Source: JAEUOS01 sp046160545 (lineage in GTDB: Bacteria > Pseudomonadota > Gammaproteobacteria > Burkholderiales > JAEUOS01). From it: a stretch of DNA of 64,000 bases. The notes below the pieces were generated by a model. It saw only the letters and a list, made by a program, of their open reading frames with translations, had not been told where the DNA came from and did no database searches. The stretch is from assembly GCA_046160545.1 (NCBI GenBank), contig JBJXGS010000048.1:43212-107211 (forward strand). The letters run 5' to 3'. Below, piece by piece: positions 58,136-64,000 of this stretch (position 1 is the stretch's first letter; the number at the start of each line of letters is the position of its first letter). The translations under genes and the position numbers were made by a program.

Positions 58136-58158
58136 TAAATGGGGTCTGACCCCATTTA
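58136..58158. repeat. 11-base-arm palindrome TAAATGGGGTC-T-GACCCCATTTA with upstream direct repeats
   Basis: Perfect inverted repeat, one-base centre, right after the thiolase stop. Just before it GGGAGTAAATG and similar units occur two or three times (58114-58135), and the complementary AGTAAAT returns at the thiolase end. It has no T-run. I recall closely similar GGGGTC..GACCCC palindromes at ends of repeats tied to REP-associated transposases, but no transposase is here. Confidence 0.55.
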
Positions 58159-58165
58159 GGCGGAT

Positions 58166-59413
58166 TTACTTTTCCAGGATCACCACCGAGCAGACGGCTT
58201 CGTCAAAACCGATGACGCCGCCGCCGTTTTCTGCCAGTGCCACCTTCGCTCCCTGCACCTGGCGCTCGTCTGCCTCGCCGCGCAGTTGCGTGACAAGTTC
58301 ATAGATCATCGACAAGCCGGTGGCGCCGACGGGGTGGCCCTTGGACACCAGCCCGCCTGAGGTATTGATCGGAAGCGTGCCGCCCAGGGCCGAAGCGCCG
58401 GAGGCCACGAAGGGACCGCCTTCACCCACGGCGCAGAAGCCGAGCATTTCCGGCTGGTAAATCTCCGCAAATGACGTGGCGTCGTGCACTTCAGCGACAT
58501 CGATGTCTCCCGGCGTGTAGCCTGACATCGTATAGGCGCGCTTGGCCGCCGCCTGGCTCAGCCCCGGTTCATCGAAGCTGCGGTACTTGCCGCCGGAGAG
58601 CGCGGCCCCGGCTATGCGCACCGCGCGTGCACGCACAGCCGCGGGAAGGGTCTGCAACACTGCTTCGCTAACTACGATGGCCGCCGCCGCGCCGTCGCCG
58701 ATCGGTGAGCACATCGCGCGCGTCAGCGGGTGGCTGACCGGCTTGTCGGCGAGCACCTGCGCCGCGGTCTGCGTGAAACGGTACTGCGCCTTGGGATTGG
58801 CGGCGCCAAAGTTGTGCGCCTTGGCCGCGGCAATCGCGATCTGTTCCTGGGTAGTGCCGTAGGTCTTCATGTGCCACAGCGCCTGCATCGCGTAGGTATC
58901 CATGAAGATCGACTTCGAGCCGCCGGCGGCGAAAGGCTTGTCCACCTGCGCGCCGGCGGCAGCGTAGTAGTCATGCCACTCGGCCTCGTCAAAATGGTCG
59001 ATTGCGCCCGCCATGAGGCGAAAGCTCTTTTCCGGGTCACCTGGGTGATAGGTCTTCTCGATTCCGACTGCCAGCGACACTTCGCAGTTGCCAGACAGCA
59101 CATCCTTCCAGGCACCCTGCAGGGCCAGCGAGGCCGATGCGCAGCCGCCCTCTACATTGGTGATCGGAACCCGTTCGGGAAAGCTGCCGTCCTTGACCAG
59201 AGGCGTGAAGCAGACCTGACCGCGAATGTTGTCCTGGCCCCAGGTCTGCATGCCGCAATTGGCGAACCATGCCGACTCGATGCGCGAAGCCTCGGCCAGA
59301 CCGCTGTCCGCGAGTACCGCATCGAAGATTTCGCGCGCCAAGTCCTTGAAGCTTGTGTTGGGCAGGCGTCCGAAAGCGGTGCAGGCACTGCCGATGATGT
59401 AGGCGCTTGGCAT
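58166..59413 (-). CDS. thiolase family protein (SCP2-thiolase/acetyl-CoA acetyltransferase-like)
   Basis: 415 residues. Nucleophilic Cys91 in NVEGGCASASLALQG, then AEVHDATSFAE with His and GLVSKGHPVGATG with the second His and Gly; the HDAT form instead of NEAF puts it with SCP2-type and lipid-transfer-associated thiolases rather than degradative FadA. Some such proteins act on branched or sterol-side-chain acyl-CoAs; the exact role is unknown. It follows idnO by 69 bases in the same direction. Ends next to the 58136 palindrome. Confidence 0.84.
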   Translation of the reverse strand: MPSAYIIGSACTAFGRLPNTSFKDLAREIFDAVLADSGLAEASRIESAWFANCGMQTWGQDNIRGQVCFTPLVKDGSFPERVPITNVEGGCASASLALQGAWKDVLSGNCEVSLAVGIEKTYHPGDPEKSFRLMAGAIDHFDEAEWHDYYAAAGAQVDKPFAAGGSKSIFMDTYAMQALWHMKTYGTTQEQIAIAAAKAHNFGAANPKAQYRFTQTAAQVLADKPVSHPLTRAMCSPIGDGAAAAIVVSEAVLQTLPAAVRARAVRIAGAALSGGKYRSFDEPGLSQAAAKRAYTMSGYTPGDIDVAEVHDATSFAEIYQPEMLGFCAVGEGGPFVASGASALGGTLPINTSGGLVSKGHPVGATGLSMIYELVTQLRGEADERQVQGAKVALAENGGGVIGFDEAVCSVVILEK

Positions 59414-59482
59414 GGGGTCAACCGGGATGTTGAGATGTGGCGGCTTGAGCTGGGGAGGGAGGGCTGCGCAGCAGCGCGTGCG

Positions 59483-60247
59483 TCAGAGCCCGGCCAGCAT
59501 GCCTCCGTCGACGTAGAGCACATGGCCGTTGACGAAATCGGAAGCCGATGAGGCCAGGAACACCATCGCTCCGGTGAGTTCAGTGACATTGCCCCAGCGC
59601 TGAGCCGGCGTGCGGTTCTTGAGCCAGGCTGTGAATTCGGTGTTCTCGACCAACGGTCGGGTGAGTTCAGTCTCGAAGTAGCCCGGCGCCAGCGCGTTGG
59701 CCTGGATGCCGTGGCGCGCCCAATCGACGCACATGCCGCGCGTCAGGTTCTTGAGCGCGCCTTTGCTCGCGGTATAGGGGGCGATCGAATAGCGCGCGGC
59801 TTCGCTGTTGACCGAGCAGATGTTGACGATCTTGCCGCGCTTGCGCGGGATCATGCGTCGCGCCACGGCACGTCCGACCAGAAACGCCGAGGTCAGGTTG
59901 GTCGCCATGATGCGGTGCCAGTCCGCAGTCTGAAAATCCTCCAGCGGATTGCGGATCGTCATGCCGGCGTTGTTGACCAGGATGTCGATCGGGCCCATGC
60001 CTGATTCGATTGCCGCGACCGCGGACTCGACGGCATTCTCATCGGTGACATCGAAGCTTGAAAGCGCGACCTGCTGCGGCACCGGAAATTCCAGTCGCGC
60101 GCGCTCGAGCTTGGCGGCGTCACGTCCGTTCAGGACTATTGTGGCGCCGGCTTCAGCCAGCCCCTTGGCCAACGCCAGGCCGATGCCCTGGCTGGACCCG
60201 GTCACGAGCGCGCGGCGGCCACTCAAGTCGAACTGTTTGAGGTTCAT
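59483..60247 (-). CDS. idnO: gluconate 5-dehydrogenase-like short-chain dehydrogenase (IdnO)
   Basis: 254-residue SDR. TGSSQGIGLALAKG nucleotide loop; catalytic YTASKGALKNLTRG preceded by NICSVNSE; LVNNAGMTIRN and NALAPGYFETELTRPLVE, with the final DFVNGHVLYVDGGMLAGL, resembles E. coli IdnO (5-ketogluconate reductase) closely along its length. It would interconvert 5-keto-D-gluconate and D-gluconate. Divergent from idnD across a palindromic operator-like site; the thiolase gene follows in the same direction. Confidence 0.84.
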   Translation of the reverse strand: MNLKQFDLSGRRALVTGSSQGIGLALAKGLAEAGATIVLNGRDAAKLERARLEFPVPQQVALSSFDVTDENAVESAVAAIESGMGPIDILVNNAGMTIRNPLEDFQTADWHRIMATNLTSAFLVGRAVARRMIPRKRGKIVNICSVNSEAARYSIAPYTASKGALKNLTRGMCVDWARHGIQANALAPGYFETELTRPLVENTEFTAWLKNRTPAQRWGNVTELTGAMVFLASSASDFVNGHVLYVDGGMLAGL

Positions 60248-60271
60248 TTAGTGCGCTTCGTCGCTGCCATC

Positions 60272-60288
60272 ACCTTGCGCTGCAAGGT
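60272..60288. promoter_or_regulatory. palindromic operator-like site between idnO and idnD
   Basis: ACCTTGC-GCT-GCAAGGT: perfect 7-base arms with a 3-base centre, in the 109-base divergent gap, 24 bases before idnO. TATGAT (60315-60320) may be the idnD -10. Fits the binding site of a dimeric repressor such as GntR or LacI type. Confidence 0.55.
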
Positions 60289-60356
60289 TGGTCGCGGTTT
60301 GGTTGACGAAGCTCTATGATAGCGAACCTGCCACAAGAAACGTCGGAGTCACCCCA

Positions 60357-61391
60357 ATGAAGAGCGCGATGTTGTACGGCGCAAAGGATCTGCGCATCGT
60401 CGAGTTGCCAGAGCCGCCGCCCCCGGGTCCGGGTCAGGTGCGAGTGCGCTTTGGCGCCGGCGGTATCTGCGGCTCCGACCTGTCTTACTTTGCCAAGTTC
60501 AAGGTCGGCGACTTTGCGGTACGCGAACCCATGATCCTGGGTCACGAGGTGGCCGGCGAGATCGCCGAGACCGGGTCCGGGGTTACCCGGGTCAAGGCGG
60601 GCGATCGGGTCGCGGTCAATCCGAACCAGCCGTGCCGGGTCTGCCGCACCTGTGTTTCAGGTCGCGGCAACCTGTGCCTGAAGATGAACTTTTTTGGCAG
60701 CGCGGCTGTGCATCCGCACATCCAGGGCGTTTTTCGCGAGTCGCTGGTGGTGCCGGAGGATCTTTGCCACAAGGTGCCGGGCAGCACGGATTTCCGGGTG
60801 GCCGCCATGGCCGAGCCCCTCGCGGTGACCATGCACGCGGTCAACCGGGCCGGGCCCTTGATCGGACGGCACGTGCTCATCACCGGCTGCGGCCCGATCG
60901 GGGCGTTGACACTGATGGTGGCGCGTCGTGCTGGCGCCGCCACGGTGACAGTCACCGACCTGGCCGACAATGCGCTTGCGCGTGCACGCGCGCTGGGGGC
61001 GGATGCGACAGTCAACTCAGCGACTGAAGCCGAACGCGTCTCCTCTTGGGCCGAGAACAAGGGCACTTTCGACGTGGCCTTCGAGTGCTCGGGCAGCATG
61101 GCTGGCATGCACACGGCGATCCTCTCGACTGCCTCGGGCGGCCGCGTCGTGCAAGTGGGCATGATGGGCGACACACCGGTGCCGATCAATCGGCTGATGT
61201 CGCGCGAGGTGGATTTCATAGGTGCATTTCGCTTCGATACCGAGTATGCGTGGGCAGTGCGTGATTTGGCGGCGGGCGCGATCGACGTGGGTCCGCTTCT
61301 GACACACAGCTTTCCCATGGCGGAAGCCGGCGCGGCCTTTGCCGTCGCAGCGGACCGCGCTGTCTCGATGAAGGTACATCTGACGCTCTGA
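60357..61391 (+). CDS. idnD: L-idonate 5-dehydrogenase-like zinc alcohol dehydrogenase (IdnD)
   Basis: 344 residues. Catalytic zinc ligands Cys and His in GICGSDLSYF and MILGHEVAGE; structural zinc cysteines in PCRVCRTCVSGRGNLC; FFGSAAVHPHIQG is a signature that E. coli IdnD shares (FFGSA..PHV-G); VLITGCGPIGALT is the NAD loop. It oxidises L-idonate or a similar polyol acid to 5-ketogluconate. RBS GGAG about 13 bases before the ATG at 60357. No kinase or transporter of the idn pathway is in the window. Confidence 0.86.
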   Translation: MKSAMLYGAKDLRIVELPEPPPPGPGQVRVRFGAGGICGSDLSYFAKFKVGDFAVREPMILGHEVAGEIAETGSGVTRVKAGDRVAVNPNQPCRVCRTCVSGRGNLCLKMNFFGSAAVHPHIQGVFRESLVVPEDLCHKVPGSTDFRVAAMAEPLAVTMHAVNRAGPLIGRHVLITGCGPIGALTLMVARRAGAATVTVTDLADNALARARALGADATVNSATEAERVSSWAENKGTFDVAFECSGSMAGMHTAILSTASGGRVVQVGMMGDTPVPINRLMSREVDFIGAFRFDTEYAWAVRDLAAGAIDVGPLLTHSFPMAEAGAAFAVAADRAVSMKVHLTL

Positions 61392-61429
61392 AGCGCCGCA
61401 GCCGCGCCGCGCGCCGGCTGTGCAGCGCC

Positions 61430-61864
61430 TCAGGAGGTCATGGCGATCAACACGCTGCACGGGGCGGTGTCGACCAGATTCTTTCCCAGCGAGCCGCGCC
61501 ACCAGCGTTGCGCCCAGGTGGTCGCCCGGCGGTGGCCGACGCAGATCAGGTCGGCCTTGAGTGCCTTGGCACGGACCACGATTTCGTCAATCGGCTCGCC
61601 GTGCGCGACGCGCCCGTCGACGATGTAGCCCTTGGCGCGCAGCATCGCCAGCGCGTCGTCGAGGACCGCCTGATAGCGGGCCTTCTCGGCATCGAAATTG
61701 TCTTCGATGATCATGCCCTCGGCGACCATGATTCCCGCGTAGGACGGGATCACCGCGAGGAGATGGATTTCGGCCTTGAGCATGGTGGCCAGATCACCGG
61801 CCTCGAACAGCGCCCGGCGTCCCTCCTCCGAACCGTCGTAGGCCATCAGGATTCGCTTGTACAT
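61430..61864 (-). CDS. universal stress protein family (UspA)
   Basis: 144 residues. MYKRILMAYDGSEEGRRALFEAGDLA with the Asp that binds adenine-type ligands, and a C-terminal VGHRRATTWAQRWWRGSLGKNLVDTAPCSVLI loop that is the Gly-x2-Gly-x9-Gly-Ser ATP motif in altered form (GHRR instead of GSRG). ATP binding is therefore uncertain. Gene is alone, between idnD and the photolyase pair. Confidence 0.88.
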   Translation of the reverse strand: MYKRILMAYDGSEEGRRALFEAGDLATMLKAEIHLLAVIPSYAGIMVAEGMIIEDNFDAEKARYQAVLDDALAMLRAKGYIVDGRVAHGEPIDEIVVRAKALKADLICVGHRRATTWAQRWWRGSLGKNLVDTAPCSVLIAMTS

Positions 61865-61953
61865 AGCTGCTCTCCTCGGGGGCGTCGGCCCGTTACGAAC
61901 ACCGTGCGGGAAGTGTAGCCCTGCTCGCCCGCCATGGGAAGTGCGGCGTCAAG

Positions 61954-62268
61954 CTAGATCGGCTCCACGAAGAGGATTCCGGCCTGACGTACCTGGTCGA
62001 AAAACCCCGCGTCGGTCAGGCACTTCTGTAAGACGAAGCCCGGGCTCACCGCGGCGACGGCAAGGCGCAAGCCGAATCCCAGGACCAGGAAGGCGATGGC
62101 CCAAGCGTAGGCGCGCATCAGGCCAGTGGCTACTGCGATGCCGAAGATGGGCAGCAATACCAGCGGCAGCATCAAGCGCCCGGCGACAAAGCGTATCGCT
62201 GCCTTGCGGTCGATATCGACGCGCAAGCGACCTGCCTGGTAGCCTGTCAGGAATTCCGCGTGGGTCAT
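61954..62268 (-). CDS. small two-span membrane protein, unknown
   Basis: 104 residues. After a polar start MTHAEFLTGYQAGRLRVDID, two hydrophobic spans (RLMLPLVLLPIFGIAVATGLM, YAWAIAFLVLGFGLRLAVAAV) and a short polar tail. No recognised family. Its ATG overlaps the photolyase stop (ATGA), so it is co-translated with phrB. Confidence 0.65.
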   Translation of the reverse strand: MTHAEFLTGYQAGRLRVDIDRKAAIRFVAGRLMLPLVLLPIFGIAVATGLMRAYAWAIAFLVLGFGLRLAVAAVSPGFVLQKCLTDAGFFDQVRQAGILFVEPI

Positions 62269-63722
62269 GAGCTGCGCGCCGCCTTGAATCGTGCCAGGGT
62301 GCGCTCTCGCGCGAGCGCGTGGTCCACGACCGGCATGGGATAGTTGTCGCCCAGGCGCACCCCTGCCGCGGCCAGGGTGAGGGGCGGCGCCTGCCAGGGC
62401 GCGTGGATGGCTGCGGCCGGCAGCTTTGCCAGTTCCGGAACATAGCGGCGGATGAAAGCGCCATCCGGATCGAAACGCTGCGACTGGGTCACCGGGTTGA
62501 AGATGCGGAAGTAGGGCTGTGCGTCGCAGCCGGTCGAGGCCGCCCATTGCCAGCCTCCATTGTTGGCGGCCAGGTCGTAGTCGATCAGGTGGTCGGCGAA
62601 AAAGCATTCGCCGCGGCGCCAGTCCAGCCCCAGGTCCTTTGTCAGGAAGGACGCGACGACCATGCGCAGGCGATTGTGCATGTAGCCCGAGCCCAGGATC
62701 TGGCGCATCGCCGCATCGACGAGCGGGTAGCCGGTGCGTCCATTTGACCAGGCGTTGAAAAGGGTGTCGGCGTATTCGCCTTCCTCCCAGCGCAGATTCG
62801 CGTATTCGGCACGGAATGGCTGGCTGACGACGTGCGGGTTGTGCGCCAGGATGTGGAAATAGAAGTCGCGCCAGATAAGCTCCGAGAGCCAGGTCGCGGC
62901 GCCGTTGCCGCCGGCCCCGGATTGCCAGGACTCCCACGCCGCGCGCGCGAGGCTGCGGATCGACAGCGTGCCGAAACGCAGGTGCACCGACAGGTAGGAG
63001 GGCCCCTTGACAGCGGGAAAATCGCGCGCCTCGGCGTAGCGCACCATGCGCGGGGCGAAGTCCGCGAACAGCCTGGCCGCGCCCGCTGCGCCGCAGCGCA
63101 CCCCGAGGCTGGCCAGGTCGGTGCTGCGAAAACCCATTTCTTCAAGGGTCGGCACGTTAGTCGGCACCTTCGCGGCAGGGGCTTGGAACGCGGCGGCGAA
63201 GTCGAGTATCGGGTGCGGCGCCAGGTCCTCGGCGCGCAGGCGCTTGAGCCACGCGCGCTTGTAGGGGGTGAAGACCGAAAAGAAGCGCCCCTCGCCGGTC
63301 ACGACCTCGTTGCGTTCGAAGATCACCTGGTCCTTGCTCGTGTTCCAGGCGATTCCCGAGCGCCCGAGGGCGGCCGCCACTCCCGCATCGCGGTCAATGG
63401 CCTGGGGTTCGTAGTCGTGATTCGCATGGACGGCGTCCACCCGCAGCTCGCGCGCCAGTTTCGGCACCGCGCTGCGCGCATCGCCATGGATGACGATAAG
63501 CCCGCCGCCGGCGGCGCGTAGCTCGTCGGCCAGGGCAACCACCGAAAGGCGGATGAACTCGACGCGTCGATCGCTCGGTGAGGGCAGCGAATCGAGGATG
63601 GCTCGGTCGAACACAAACACGCAAAACACCCTCCGCGACGCGCGCAGGGCGCGCGCGAGGCCGGCGTTGTCATTCAACCGCAGGTCGCGACGAAACCAGA
63701 ACAGTGCGCTTTCGTACTCCAC
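62265..63722 (-). CDS. phrB: deoxyribodipyrimidine photolyase
   Basis: 485-residue FAD- and antenna-containing CPD photolyase that repairs pyrimidine dimers with blue light. N-terminal LFWFRRDLRLNDN antenna-domain start; C-terminal FAD domain with GPSYLSVHLRFGTLSIR, WLSELIWRDFYFHILAHNPHV, the Trp electron-transfer region and GYMHNRLRMVVASFLTKDL, NNGGWQWAASTGCD. Start ATG at 63722. Divergent from the AlgH-type gene. Confidence 0.95.
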   Translation of the reverse strand: MEYESALFWFRRDLRLNDNAGLARALRASRRVFCVFVFDRAILDSLPSPSDRRVEFIRLSVVALADELRAAGGGLIVIHGDARSAVPKLARELRVDAVHANHDYEPQAIDRDAGVAAALGRSGIAWNTSKDQVIFERNEVVTGEGRFFSVFTPYKRAWLKRLRAEDLAPHPILDFAAAFQAPAAKVPTNVPTLEEMGFRSTDLASLGVRCGAAGAARLFADFAPRMVRYAEARDFPAVKGPSYLSVHLRFGTLSIRSLARAAWESWQSGAGGNGAATWLSELIWRDFYFHILAHNPHVVSQPFRAEYANLRWEEGEYADTLFNAWSNGRTGYPLVDAAMRQILGSGYMHNRLRMVVASFLTKDLGLDWRRGECFFADHLIDYDLAANNGGWQWAASTGCDAQPYFRIFNPVTQSQRFDPDGAFIRRYVPELAKLPAAAIHAPWQAPPLTLAAAGVRLGDNYPMPVVDHALARERTLARFKAARSS

Positions 63723-63783
63723 AAGAGCCTGGGTGGCGAGAATTTCGGATCGCGCATTCTAGCGATGCGGCGGGACGCAGCGT

Positions 63784-63789
63784 TACAAT
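63784..63789 (+). promoter_or_regulatory. TACAAT -10 box abutting the algH-type start
   Basis: TACAAT ends 5 bases before the ATG at 63795; GGAG sits directly against the ATG and cannot act as a normal ribosome site. Either the transcript is leaderless or translation begins downstream. Confidence 0.4.
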
Positions 63790-63794
63790 GGGAG

Positions 63795-64000
63795 ATGCCT
63801 TCCAGCAAACCGCCGCGGGCGCCGGTGACGGCCCAGGCGTCCAACTTCACCAATCATTTCCTGATTGCGATGCCCTCGCTCGGCGAGTCGGTTTTCGGCA
63901 AGACCGTCACGTTTGTCTGCGAACACAACGACCAGGGTGCGCTTGGCATCGTGGTCAACCGGCCGCTGGACATCAAGCTGGAAACGCTTTTCGAGCAGGT
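63795..64000 (+). CDS. YqgE/AlgH family protein (UPF0301), partial
   Basis: The gene runs off the right edge. The visible 68 residues start MPSSKPPRAPVTAQASNFTN and go on HFLIAMPSLGESVFGKTVTFVCEHNDQGALGIVVNRPLDI, which is the family N-terminus (E. coli homologue starts close to the HFLIAMP strand). AlgH proteins are of unknown biochemical role. A GTG at 63825 is an alternative start if the mRNA begins near 63796. Often followed in betaproteobacteria by ruvX and pyrR-type genes, not visible here. Confidence 0.88.
   Translation, partial: MPSSKPPRAPVTAQASNFTNHFLIAMPSLGESVFGKTVTFVCEHNDQGALGIVVNRPLDIKLETLFEQ

Overview
The window is dense, GC-rich chromosomal DNA of a betaproteobacterium (Burkholderiales/Nitrosomonadales-like). 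Pointers to this are the Bug-type periplasmic binding protein at the left edge, the glnA-ntrB-ntrC locus, the ribF-ileS-lspA-coaBC string, the purN-RsmB-like pair, a fimT-pilV-pilW-pilX-pilY1-pilE minor pilin operon, and many start/stop overlaps of the ATGA or GTGA type. I see no rRNA, tRNA, CRISPR array, integrase, transposase or prophage gene. No stretch above 300 bases lacks a gene.

Layout: 1-9.0 kb holds mixed metabolism: a partial solute-binding protein coupled to an ADP-forming acyl-CoA synthetase, a transglutaminase-like protein and an ankyrin protein, the tRNA hydroxylase TrhO, a Kef-type antiporter with a histidine phosphatase, and an acyl-CoA dehydrogenase. 9.2-16.1 kb is a surface-glycan cluster: one GT-B glycosyltransferase, two tandem paralogous GT-A enzymes, a Wzx-like flippase, a methyltransferase and a UDP-glucuronate decarboxylase that would supply UDP-xylose. 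16.1-22.5 kb has pirin, a DUF1499 protein, GluQ, a CoA-binding protein, MetY, a PH-like membrane protein, RhlE and a small secreted coiled-coil protein.

22.5-27.4 kb is the nitrogen control locus: glnA with a good sigma-54 promoter and two upstream NtrC-type sites, a secreted coiled-coil protein, then ntrB and ntrC. The locus carries its own regulator and that regulator's targets. 27.4-34.7 kb has dut, a 2-hydroxyacid dehydrogenase, an unrecognised 571-residue protein, an NADPH oxidoreductase, malate synthase and coaBC. 34.7-47.1 kb is housekeeping: lspA, ileS, ribF, purN, an RNA methyltransferase, a PLD-type nuclease, an MscS channel, a fatty acid desaturase, rpmG-rpmB, radC, fkpB and ispH.

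47.0-56.3 kb, on the minus strand, is a TonB-like protein followed upstream by a complete type IV pilus tip/minor pilin operon with a 1774-residue PilY1. 56.4-64 kb holds an MGT-like glycosyltransferase, a small secreted protein, a thiolase with idnO and divergent idnD, a universal stress protein, a small membrane protein, photolyase and the start of an AlgH/YqgE gene.

I did not find a clearly novel system. The best leads are the NtrC site placed on the start codon of the gene divergent to glnA, the operator-like palindrome between idnO and idnD, the structured rpmB leader, several -10 boxes abutting start codons (possible leaderless mRNAs), and a handful of family signature residues that are changed (acyl-CoA dehydrogenase, IleS, DUF1499).
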